A stretch of 64,000 nt of DNA from Solea solea (lineage: Eukaryota > Chordata > Actinopteri > Pleuronectiformes > Soleidae), in the NCBI RefSeq assembly GCF_958295425.1, contig NC_081152.1, positions 22,886,015 to 22,950,014 on the forward strand, read 5' to 3'. Numbering within the stretch: the first letter of the stretch is position 1; every line of letters begins with the position of its first letter. The position numbers were made by a program, and so were the translations under genes. The notes under the pieces are model-generated. The model saw nothing but the letters and a program-made list of their open reading frames with translations. It made no database searches and was not told the DNA's origin. Shown here piece by piece: positions 16,816-27,615 of the stretch.

Positions 16816-19315
16816 ATATGCTTTAAAATGACATTTTGTAGTGTTATACAAAATAAGGTGTTAGCACATTCACTGCATCTGTGTTTTTATTCTATTCTAT
16901 TGAAGATGTTAAAAAAATGAAGGATCAACACTTTCTTAGTTAACCATAAAACAAAAAATGCATTGAATTGCATACATTTACAAACCATCATGTTTTAGTT
17001 TGAGGTCAGAGCTGAGAACCAGTGATCGTGTTGGTACTGACAGCATTTAAGTCACTGTGCTCAGTGGATTTAACTCAAACAGAGTGAGACAGGTGAGCAG
17101 GTGAAACTGACAGAGAAGCATGTCCAGCAGGAGACATCAGGCACTCATCCAGACTCCACAGCCATAACACAGCTGTCTGTCCTCACAACAGTAATGGCTT
17201 TAAGATAATGAGTGTGACAGAGGTCCATGGTCCTCAGTGTTCACATTGTGTTTGTCCTCAGAGTTAAATAGGAATAATGAAAGATGAAAAGAAAAGATAT
17301 GTGTACGTGTTCTTTATTATGATATTCACAGATGTGATGTAGTCAGAGGTTTGTTTCTTTGGCTACAGAGATTCAAGAGATTTGCACTTCTTTTGAACAC
17401 TTTGTGATGATATTTAAATCTATGCTGCGTGAATGTGCCGTTTGTATCGTGAACATCTCTCTAATGCTACAGGTCCCAACAGGGCATGGAGAATCAAACA
17501 CACCCCCAGTGCTGCTGTGATCTATTCTGTATATATAAAGAACCCACATGAAGGGATGTGTGTGAGTTGAAAATCTAATGAACTGCACCGTGCTGTAGGT
17601 GTGAAAGCTGCATGTGCTGCATCACCCAGGCTTTTCTCACAGGTTTCTTTTTGTCTGCTGTGTCATGCACATGTTATTTTTAGTTCATTACCTGACAATC
17701 TCCAGCGTCCCACTCTGTGGTGTGACTGCGTCGGCCTGATGTAACCATGATTGATGCTTTCTGAAAAACAGTACCATCCTGTTTGTGTTTGTTGTTTTCG
17801 TGAAAGCTTTCTAACCACACACACACTTCGCTGGAAAAAAGAATCTGCACCACACTCCATGTAACACAGATATACATGCAGTGTGTTATTTAAGCCAAGG
17901 AATATAATGTATACATTTACTGGGAGGTTATCTTTCACAATAAAATAGAAATGTCCCTGTAATGGATTAGATGAGCATGTTAATACAAACTAATAAAGGA
18001 TACAATGATTGTGTCAGGAAGCTAGTGAGGCTACTTTAATAATAGTATAATAATAGTAATATCACAATAAATTATGCTCATCATGAAGTGATAATATGAG
18101 ACACAAAACCCACCAGGTTTCATTGTTGTTTCTCCAAACTGGTGTTTGTTACATAAAAACCTAAACCTTTGTCAATTATTATGTTATATTATATACAGTT
18201 TATTCTGGTTAAATGTTTTAGTCATCGTCATGGTAGCTGTCCTCTGGCTCCTTCAGTGACATCATATAATCTTGATCTGTCAGCGTGTATACATGTATGC
18301 TAACCCTTTAGCCCTCAACAATAACTGTCATAGATGTTTTTCTTATTTTATTTATGTCCTGTTCTTGTTCATCCATTCATTTCACCTGGTCTGTGAGAAC
18401 TGTTTTAACTCTGATTATAACTATTAACAGGCAGAGTGTGTGTGAATGGATGAGGTCACTCACCTCAGCATTCACACATTCATCAGGGAAATGATTTAGT
18501 GGCATTAACATTTTAATCATCCCAGCTCTTCTCAAATGTTCGATTCTCTCCTGTGACAAAACCAAACGTTTCATTATTTAACTCAAAGCACAGAACTGAT
18601 ATAAAGTCATTGTGTACTTGACCCATGGTTAATGGAATTCTGTTACAAATGTATTAACTGTCCTCACCTTAAACAGTTAAGCAGATTTGTTTCCCTTTTT
18701 AATCAAAGGCAGTGATGACATTGTCCTCATAATACAGTGAATACAGGGCACTCATCAACGATGGGCTATCCAAAGTCAAGCTAACAACCTATGACCTCCA
18801 GAGTTAATGAAGTTAGAATAATCTGCACAGATTGAAGTGGTGGGTCTTAATCTGGTTAACCATTCAACCATGAGTGAAATCATCAAGTAAAATACAGAAT
18901 ACTACAGACCCAGCTCCACATGTCACACAGCAGTAAAGGAAGGTGGGATGTGGACATGCTAAAATGATGCAAAATCACAAGTTGAGCCAAAGGAGAGAGT
19001 GAAAAACGAGAGGATAGATGAGAGGCTGGAATTGGTGGGAGGAGCTGCAGTGATGCAGGATTTTAGGACAGAGAGAAATTGATAGTTGGAAGAGAAAAGC
19101 ATCTCCAGTCACTGTGTGACCCGAGAGGCTCAGCCTGTTTGATTTAGTGCCAATCACAGTTTTTAATGTCTGTGCAGCACATCATCATTTATGAGGATTA
19201 TCATAAACCTGCGTCTCCTCTCAGTCAGACCACAAACGGTGAAACCAGCTTTTCCATCTTTGTTTCTTTCACCAGTCCTTTCGATGTGGACCACAATAAC
19301 TATGAGACTGCAAGG
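16816..19315. other. Non-coding DNA without recognised features
   Basis: About 2.5 kb of ordinary AT-rich sequence. The open frames here are under 100 codons and show no domain, start context or splice signal that I would trust. Confidence 0.45.
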
Positions 19316-19540
19316 AAACGTACACATAGCATCTACATTTTCAAAACCAGCGCCCATGGTGGTTGTATACATGACAACAACCTGGTATTACCTTGGAAGT
19401 GTTGTCTAGTAGCTTGAGTGTTTGACTCCCTATATCAACTTTTTAATTCTCAGTAACACATGTGCATATTTGAGCTGAAAAATATGTTTTCAAAACCAGC
19501 GCCCCAAAACGACCCGTAGTTATGTTTCAGTTGGAGGACA
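19316..19540 (-). mobile_element. Degenerate copy of the inverted-repeat element at 57681-58097
   Basis: Shares with the reverse complement of 57681-58097 the order: AAACGTAC-like start, TTTTCAAAAC with GCGCCC, GGTTGTATACATGACAACAA, CTCAGTAACA, GTGCATAT, ACGACCC, and the terminal CAGTTGGAGGACAGG. The central part has diverged and lacks the tRNA-like insert. The right end is clear at 19540; the left end is not. Confidence 0.55.
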
Positions 19541-19768
19541 GGTTGATAAATATCTATCCCATAATTTCCAACAAGACAGACACAGGAATATTAGATGAAG
19601 GAGAAGTAACCAACTGTAACTCAGGCACTCTTCTCTATGTGCGTGTGTGTGTGTGTGTGTTAGCATTCTCAACACCCCTGAAAATAACAACCCCGACCCG
19701 TCTCGTCGACACGTCTCTGAATACGTTTTCCCTTTGATCGAAGCGTGGTGTTTTCTTTGCAGCGGAAG

Positions 19769-20083
19769 TGGCTGCTGCTGCTGCTGTTAGTGCTGCTGCT
19801 GTTACTGCTGCTGCTGCTGTTACTGCTGCAGCTGTTACTGCTGCTGCTGTTACTGCTGCTGCTGTTACTGCTGCTGCTGCTGCTGCTGCTGCCGCTGTTA
19901 CTGCTGCAGCTGTTACTGCTGCTGTTACTGCTGTTACTGCTGCTTATGTTACTGCTGCTGCTGCTGCTGCTGCCGCTGCTGCTGCCGCTGTTACTGCTGC
20001 AGCTGTTACTGCTGCTGTTACTGCTGTTACTGCTGCTGCTGCTGCTGTTACTGCTGCTGCTGCTGCTGCTGTTACTGCTGCTT
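19769..20083. repeat. CTG-type trinucleotide tract with GTTACT interruptions
   Basis: About 315 bases of CTG/GCT triplets, interrupted regularly by TTA or GTTACT and occasionally by GCAG or GCCG. In plus-strand frames it would read poly-Leu or Ala-rich with Val-Thr pairs; on the minus strand poly-Ser/Asn or poly-Ala. Every frame is long only because the repeat is a multiple of three. No splice sites or flanking domain support a protein. CTG tracts of this length form hairpins and are prone to length change. Confidence 0.85.
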
Positions 20084-20143
20084 GGCATTTTGCTGGCAGT
20101 GATGTCTGAGTCATTCTGAGTGGGATATTTGTCTCCCTCCAGT

Positions 20144-20400
20144 TCACGCTGAGCACATGCTCAAAGTGTCGGGGGTTATTGTTTCGATTCTCTCAGTCTC
20201 TCTGCGCGCTTCCAGCTCCTCCTCCAGCTCCTCCTCCAGCTCCTCCTCCAGCTCCTCCTCCAGCTCTGCATAAATGTCCTTAATGGATTTCAGGGTATCA
20301 GGATATTTTCCATTTCTCTGATTTCCCCACTCATCGAAAAGCAAGAGTGTATTCACCTGCAGCAAGTTTACTTTTAGCCAACTCCATCTTCTCCAGCCAG
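20144..20400 (-). other. Possible exon relic with a Glu-rich repeat (unrecognised)
   Basis: On the minus strand one frame (20144-20365) reads a plausible non-repetitive segment (NQRNGKYPDTLKSIKDIYAE) followed by four EELE units coded by a 12-bp repeat (CAGCTCCTCCTC on the plus strand, about 20212-20265), then ARRETERIETITPD. A donor-like CAG|GTGAAT lies at the upstream edge. I do not recognise the protein; the IYxEEL...RRxE pattern is weakly reminiscent of coiled-coil rod proteins. It may be a relic of an exon or simply a 12-bp minisatellite in an open frame. Confidence 0.25.
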
Positions 20401-20506
20401 GCTATCGTCAGGCCGGCCCCTCTCCACATTTACTCTTCACCACACAGACAACATATCATTTACAACCTGCAAGAAATGTGTTTGATGAGTGGAAAAAAGG
20501 ACAACT

Positions 20507-20547
<41 letters not shown>

Positions 20548-21422
20548 TGCCTGTCTAGTTGTTTTTGTAGCGCTGCAGTTTTAAAAAGAAGAGTCACCAA
20601 ACAGATCGTAAATGAGTGAAAACCTTCATCATTTACCTTTGTCTTCATTTACTCAGAGGACATTGAGCCTCTAACCTTGATGAGAAAATGTCAAATTAGC
20701 ACCCAATATGAATAAATTAATACAACCCTATGAATAGTTTGTAAAATCCAATTCAATTCAATTCAATTTTATTTGTATAGCGCCAAATCATAACATACAT
20801 TATCTCAAGGCACTGTACATGGACAACATCAAGGAGAGCAGAGAACCCCAACAGTTCACACAATGAGCAAACACTAGGCATCAGTGGAGAGAAAAAACTA
20901 CTTCTTAACAGAAGAAGAAATCTCTGACAGAACCAGACTCAGAGATGTGCAGTCATCTGCCTCGACCAGTTGGGGTGAAAGGAAAATGGGGGACAGCGGA
21001 GAGATGGGGGACAGAAAGGGGGGAGAGAAAGGACAAGAGGGAGATGAGGTAGAGACAGAAGAGAGAGAGAGAGACCAGGAGCAGATACACAACAACTGTA
21101 TCAAGTTACAAGTTTATACAGTCAATGATATCGACTTTTAATTATAGCACAATAATAATGGTGATGATATGTATGATATGGAAAGCCTCGAAAACTGGAT
21201 CTGGATCCTGCAACCTGCAAGATGAGGATACAGAGAGAGAGAGAGAAGGAAGGAAAGACACAAACTAGGGAGAGAAAGAGACAAGGTTTATGACATATAA
21301 AAAGTCATATTCATACCCTGAGTGTGAGAGAGTGAATGTGCATGCACCACAGGAAAATCCCCCAGCAGTCTAGGTCTATAGCAGCATAACTAAGAGATGG
21401 TCCAGGTTTCCCTGAACCAGCT

Positions 21423-22058
21423 CTAACTATAAGCTTTATCAAAAAGGAAAGTTTTAGGTCTAACTTTAAACACAGAGAGAGGCTCCGCCTCCCGAACTGT
21501 CATTGGAAGCTGGTTCCACAGGAAAGGAGGAGCCTGGTAACTGAAGGCTCTGCCTCCCATTCTGCTCTTACAGACTCTGGGAACCACAAGTAAACCTGTA
21601 TTTTGTGACCTAAGTGGTCTGTTAGGGTGATAAGGTAAGACTAGGTCTTTCAGGTATGAAGGGGCCTGACCATTAAGTGCTTTGTACGTGAGGAGGAGGA
21701 TTTTAAATTGAATTCTAAACTGTACAGGGAGCCAGTGTAGAGAAGCTAACACTGGAGTTATATGGTCTCTCTTTCTAGTTCCTGTCAGAACTTGTGCTGC
21801 AGCATTTTGAATGAACTGAAGGGTTCTAACAGACTTGTTGGAACATCCTGATAATAAGGAGTTACAGTAATCTAATCTAGATGTAACAAAAGCATGAACT
21901 AGTTTTTCAGCATCCTGTAAAGACAGAATGATTCTAATTTCCATAATGTTCCGCAGGTGGAAGAAGGCTGTTCTGGAAATTAGTTTTATGTGTGAATCAA
22001 ATGACCTTTCCTGGTCAAAAGTAACTCCAATGTTCCTCACAGTGGAACTGGAAGCCAT
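21423..22058 (-). pseudogene. L2 reverse transcriptase, C-terminal fragment
   Basis: This 211-codon frame continues the same polyprotein: NIGVTFDQ, HIKLISRTAFFHLRNI, RLDYCNSLLSG, LQFIQNAAAQVLTGTRKRDH, LHWLPVQFRIQFKILLLTYK, and SRMGGRAFSYQAP, all blocks I recognise from fish L2-type elements. It ends with the family-typical FLFDKAYS and a stop at 21423. It is separated from the palm fragment by about 95 bases carrying a frame disruption, so the copy cannot make active enzyme. Confidence 0.9.
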
Positions 22059-22151
22059 GGTGATGTCATCTAAAGTGACAATATGATCAGAAAGTTTTTC
22101 TCTGAGGTGTTTAGGGCCGAGTATAAAAGTTTAAAAGTAGAAAGTTACAGG

Positions 22152-22615
22152 TCATCCAGGACTTAATGTCTCTGAGACATTCCTGGAGTGAACAACCTGA
22201 TTTATTTCATCCGGCCTCATTGATAAATATAGCTGTGTGTCATCTGCATAACAATGAAAGTGTATGTTGTGTTTCCTAATAATGTTCCCTAGAGGAAGCA
22301 TATATAAGGTCAAAAGTATAGGTCCAAGCACTGAGCCTTGTGGAACCCCACAATTAACTTTTGTTTGTAGTGAGGCTTTATCATTAACATGAACAAACTG
22401 GATTCTATCAGATAAGTATGATTTAAACCAGCAGAGGGCAGCACCTGTGATACCAAGAGTCTGCTCCAATCTCTGCAGTAGAATATTGTCATCAATGGTG
22501 TCAAATGCAGCACTAAGATCTAACAGGACAAGTAAAGAAACTAGACCATTATCTGAAGCCAAGAGAAGATCATTACTAACTTTAACTAGTGCTGTTTCTG
22601 TGAATGATTAGATAT
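22152..22615 (-). pseudogene. L2 reverse transcriptase, palm region fragment
   Basis: Reverse transcriptase copies LINE RNA at a nicked target. This frame holds the fingers/palm blocks: [11 protein letters not shown], then [10 protein letters not shown], then the catalytic YADD (codons at 22239-22250). Upstream codons in the same frame continue to about 22615, where homology ends. Downstream the frame breaks after [10 protein letters not shown] and a short part of the thumb-side sequence is lost or shifted before the next fragment. Confidence 0.85.
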
Positions 22616-23527
22616 CACTGTTGATTCTGACACATCACAGACACACAGACCACGTTTCATTAACCACACATGTCTGACACACAGCTTCAGAGGTGTGACA
22701 CCATGTCTGTCTTTCTCAGGTGTTTGCTGTCATTTACTGAATAGTGGCTTTAATCCCCACTGTGGCACACACTGATTGTGTGAAAACACACATTCCAATG
22801 AATGAATGGAAAATCTGTGGAACAGTTCATGGGCCTTTGGGAGTTGGTCTGCCATAAAGCAGAGGCAGACCGGAAGTCTAATGAATCCTGCATTCGTTCA
22901 TGAGTCTATCTTCCAGATTTACTCATGAGCTCTTTCCTTTTACTTATATTTCTGTCATTCCTCTGCTGCTGCGTCTGTGTTTCCAGGATTCACTGAACGG
23001 TAACAATATGTTCTGAGGTGATAAACAAGCACATGCTTTCTGCACTGAGCTGAGCTGAGCTGATGCTGTGCTTGTAACCAGAGGACCAAACAAAGGCCCA
23101 GCTACAGGAGCGTCTGCACCACATTATCTGAGATATGTGTGTGTGTGTCTCACAGTGCAGGTGGTCAATGATGGTACGATCTGCAGACAAACACACACCA
23201 GGGTGAAGAGAAAACAGACTGTGACAGTGACTGTAACCACAGCCAAGCCTGTTCTGCTTTAATGATGCTGACTTTAATGACACAATATGACCCAGAGGCT
23301 CCGCCCACTCTCAGTCTGTGCTCACAGTAATGAGGCAGTTATTTCACCAGTGACCATGACGACTCTAAATGACTGTGGACACTGATCAAGTCCAACTGTT
23401 GACTTTCTTATGCATCCCACGAATGAGCTGCATGATTAATTCAGTAAGAGAAGTAAGTAAGAGTAAGTCTCCAGGAAATGAATGTAAGTCAATGCAATGT
23501 CCCCTCGTCATGAATGTCCAACTGTGT

Positions 23528-23559
<32 letters not shown>

Positions 23560-23964
23560 ATGTGCGTGAGTGACAATTTATTCCCAGTGGAAAAAACATT
23601 GAGGTTGTCTTTTACACTCGTGTGTGGCACTGCAGCTTTTCTCAGCTCTTACTGTATTTATTGGGTTCTAGGTGGAAACTTTAAAGTTTACGATAGAGAT
23701 GAGAAAACTCCCACTCACTGTCACACACTCTGTGGAAGCTCGAGCACATCATCCCTTCAGCCGTGGATAGATTGTTACCTCGAGGAAATTACAAAGCCAA
23801 AACACAATGGAGTGTTGTTCAGTTAGTGTGTAACATCTTTCTGAGTGTGTCTCACTTCTTATCCTCCACTGCTGTAGAACTCCCATCAGGGAGCTTTCAA
23901 AGTTTGAACTCACCACTACATTACAGTTTCTGTGAGGACAGAAATCTATTTAGCGCCACTCTAC

Positions 23965-24015
<51 letters not shown>

Positions 24016-25984
24016 ATGTGATTCATTGGCTTTGAATCTTTTTGAAAACATCTTTTTTGGTGCAGGTCTTTTTTATCTGCTCTCTTTTCATTATGACCCA
24101 TTTCTTCTGCAGTTTCTTGTGGGATGTTCAGTTCTATAGCTCCATCGTTCGCTCAGTCCCTCTCTAGCATCATGGCCTACTTTCTCTATGAGCAGATACA
24201 GTAAACACTTCCCTTGTCATGATCCTGGATGATCTGAACCTCTTTATGCTTCTAACATTCTCCTTCAGTATCATGACCAAACAATCACAGCTCTTTATGG
24301 TTATAAAATAAATGTCTTATCACAGTGTGATCATTATATTAACTCCACTCTTGTATAGAAATCCTGCTGTTAGGAACAGGGTTAAGTGTTTTAAGTGTAA
24401 ATGTTCGTTGACTGACAGCAAATACTTAAAAATAAAGAAAATACCCCCAATGCATCTGCTGCTAATCAAAGTTATTGATCCAATTTTTAATTTCACAACG
24501 ATAAAGTGTGCTGCAGTTGTTTCCACCTTGAACAGCATGTGCATCTGTGTCTCAGCGCACAGTTCCACACATTTGTTTTAGGGTCAAATTTCCTCAATAA
24601 CAATAATATCCTTTAATAAATCTGGGTGTGTGACAAGTTGCCACTGAATATTATATTGCATAGTATTTTTTTAATAACAATAAAAACATGCCTGTGATAG
24701 TCTTCACCTGTCAACCTGAGATATTTTCTCCATCTATAATTGAGGCATTCCAGTGTTTCCTCTCACAGTTTTCTCTGCAGAGATTAAGAAAAAAACATTT
24801 ACATGATCAGTCTTCCTCTTTCTACAGAACAGAACTTTCTTTGTTTGTTTGTTTTAAAGGAGTCAGATGTGGAGGTTTCTCTTCTCAGGATGAAAGCAGC
24901 AAATAAAGGGAAATAAATGAGAGATGGACCAACATGGTTGATATATAATCAATGACTAATGAAGAATAACATGTCAGACAATGTCTCCATAACAACTGGG
25001 ACTTTTCCCTTGTCTGTTTGATTTGTGTCACAGAACAAGAATGAGATGAATTCTCTTCATTGTCTCTCCAGTTCTGTTGTTTCTTAATTCCTTTAGATCA
25101 TCAAACAGTTTCACAGAGAGTCAATGTATAGTCTGTTGTGCTCTTGTGAGACTAATGTCTAACATTTGTGTTTATCATTACCACGTTATCGGACAATCAG
25201 AGTTTTGCTAAACGTGTTACAACAGGAGGCAGAAAAGAGCCGGAGCTTTCACCCCGTCCTTCAGCAGTGCTCACATCCTAAAGCTACGATGCTAATAACA
25301 TCCTAAATCTCTGTTCCTAGGTATCGCTAAATCACACATATCACAAGAAACAATAATGAATACATGCTCAGTAGTTAACATATATATGTTGGCCATTTTT
25401 CTTTATCTTTCATTTGTTGTATTTTTCTACCGCTACTTTTAATACTGAGTTTTATTGTCACACAGTTGGAAAATGTCCCATGCAGAGAGAGAGAGAGAGA
25501 GAGTGAGAGAGTTACCTGTAGGTTTTATATTATTACATTTATGTTACGTTCTATGGCTCACACAGATATTTGAATCACTCTCTCATGTGCTGTTTTTAAG
25601 ATACATTCATGTTGGGCATTAGTTATAATAAGGAATATTAATGATTACAACCGAACCCTAACCCTAACCCTTTCCTCAGGTAAGTCACTTCATGTGTGTC
25701 ATCACAGGGAGTTTGTCTGCATTTTAACTAAACACCAGCAGCTTTTTCAAAACTTTTTTCCAGTTGTTTGAAATCAAGGCATTAACACACTGGTTTATGA
25801 AAACATGCTGCAAACAAAGAGAAGCTGTCATTTCACTGAAAGGCAGAAATCTCTCATAATATTTGCAGAGAAACTTTAAAGCGTTGCATTTTCTGACGGA
25901 AATCAAGTCCAGACTGAAAATCGGTCAAAACACATCTGTCTGTCTCTGTCTCATTTCTGAAACCCTGTTTTCTTTTCTATTAAA
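22616..25984. other. Non-coding DNA with simple repeats
   Basis: Holds (GT)n at about 23541-23560, a (CTTT)n tract at 23968-24014, (GA)n at 25485-25513 and a telomere-like AACCCTAACCCTAACCC at 25654-25672. A complex repeat-free stretch lies at about 22810-22940. No gene recognised. Confidence 0.5.
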
Positions 25985-26565
25985 ATATGTACACATGTAT
26001 GTATGTACACATGTATGTTTACATGTATGTACACATGTATGTATGTACACATGTATGTATGTACACATGTATGCATGCATGTGTACATACATACATGTGT
26101 ACATACATGTATGTATACATGTATGTATGTACACATGTATGCATACATGTGTACATACATACATGTGTACATACATGTGTGTACACATGTATGTATACAT
26201 GTATGTTCACATGTATGTATGCATACATGTATTTACACATGTATGCATACATGTATTTACACATGTATGTATACATGCATGTACACATGTATGTATACAT
26301 GCATGTACACATGTATGTACACATGTATGTACGCATGTATGTATGTACACATGTATGTACGCATGTATGTATACATGTATGTACACATGTATGTATGCAT
26401 ACATGTATTTACACATGTATGTACACATGTATGTATACATGCATGTACACATGTATGTATACATGCATGTACACATGTATGTACACATGTATGTACGCAT
26501 GTATGTATGTACAGATGTATGTACAGATGTATATATGTACACACGTATGTATGTATACATGTGTG
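25985..26565. repeat. Self-complementary (TGTA/TACA)n tetranucleotide array
   Basis: About 580 bases of ACATGTATGTAC words with interspersed GCATGC and ATTTAC. The unit is close to its own reverse complement, so both strands look alike and long open frames of Met-Tyr-Cys-Thr-His appear in all directions; they are not genes. Alternating purine-pyrimidine sequence of this kind can adopt Z-DNA or cruciform shapes. The array resumes at 27570-27615, so it was split by the element between. Confidence 0.9.
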
Positions 26566-27569
26566 CAGAGCCGGATTAAATAAATGGACTATACTAGCCC
26601 CCCTCCATTGATGTTATTTATGAATTGAAATCTGAAATTTACCAAAGTTACTAATAAAAGTTAATTCACATTTTACATAGCGTAGTCTTTGGTTACGAGT
26701 TGGTTCTTTGTATGCCAAAATAAGTCATGTGTCGTATATTAAACAGTCTATCAGACTATTTTTTGATTTTTATTAACGTATTTATACGTTACAAGGCTAT
26801 ATTAAATTATCCTTATCTTATCCATTGCAGTGTCATTGTTAAGGCAGTAGTACCAGTAAATCACCAATAGGTGTCAGCATTGCTATGTAAACAGAGCAAA
26901 TAAGATAAATGTTGTAAGCTATTGCATTTTGCAGAAAAACTGATTAAATTGAATAGTTTAATAAGTATAGTCAAATATACAAAGACCAATAAAGTTTGAA
27001 GTAAGAGAAACTGTGCTGTCGTGGTAAAGAGGTTTATTTTCATGGACAAGCATATTCAACACTCAGCAGCTCAGCTCCTGGTCTGGATGTTTCTCTGGAT
27101 GGTGTACTGTGCAGTGTTGTTTTTGGAAGCCATTCTAGATTTAGTCTAAGTTTTAGTCTTTGGACTAAAACGCTTATTAGTTTTAGTCACGTTTCAGTCA
27201 TTTCTATATGTGACAGTTTTAGTCCAATTTTAGTCGATGAAAACTCAAAAAAGTTTTAGTCAGTCAAAGAAAAGAAAAAAAAGTATAGTCTTTTAACACA
27301 TCCATTTAGGTCAATAAGTATTGGAGATTACTGTTGGGCAGAAACCTTTAATCTCCATATTTCAACTTTTCAACAGTTTTTTCCATGAATTGATGCCGAC
27401 TTCATCATACAACAGTGTCACACATAAGTGTGACATGAAATTTCCTCCGCCAGTGGTGCGCCGCGACCGACTCTAGATCGGCTTGGAAGGGCTCCGGACG
27501 AAGGTGGTTTACAGCAAACCCTGCCCGGACCTCGCCGGGCGGGTTTGCCTTTGCGTTAATCCAGCTCTG
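26566..27569. mobile_element. hAT-like non-autonomous DNA transposon inserted in the tetranucleotide array
   Basis: A 1,004-base block bounded by inverted ends, CAGAGCCGGATTAA at the left and the complement CAGAGCTGGATTAA at the right (one mismatch), interrupts the array. A CAG-start terminal repeat of this form is typical of hAT elements. The expected 8-bp target duplication is not evident, perhaps because the flanks are repetitive. No transposase is seen. The interior has several TTTTAGTC words (27145-27260) and a GC-rich hairpin near the right end. Confidence 0.65.
27515..27547. other. Strong GC hairpin near the right end of the hAT-like element
   Basis: Arms CAAACCC and GGGTTTG enclose a second stem CCCGG/CCGGG with a six-base loop and a small TG/C internal bulge. 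Subterminal hairpins are common in hAT elements; the GC-rich sequence stands out from the AT-rich interior. Confidence 0.7.
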
Positions 27570-27615
27570 CACATGTATGTACACATGTATGTATGTACAC
27601 ATGTATGTACACATT

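Larger units (their letters stand above)
20749..22615 (-). mobile_element. L2/Maui-like non-LTR retrotransposon, 5'-truncated, minus strand
   Basis: The 3' end is the attcaattcaattttatttg tail (at the low-coordinate side), preceded by the 3' UTR with a GA-rich tract, then reverse-transcriptase coding sequence up to about 22615 where the copy breaks off. The apurinic endonuclease and ORF1 are missing, as expected for 5' truncation in target-primed reverse transcription. The same element is present at 60600-62908, 44575-44905 and 49750-50610, which confirms a family. Confidence 0.9.

Noticed and set aside
19669..20119. Poly-Ser/Asn, poly-Leu and poly-Ala frames
   Set aside because: All come from the CTG-type triplet tract; no initiation context or flanking domain.
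25985..26565. CRISPR-like or other spaced repeat array
   Set aside because: The repeats are contiguous tetranucleotides without unique spacers, and the genome is a vertebrate one; the same holds for the 22-, 31- and 33-bp arrays.
25863..26611. Several 90-240-codon Met-Tyr-Cys-Thr-His frames
   Set aside because: They are translations of the (TGTA/TACA)n array on both strands and in several frames.
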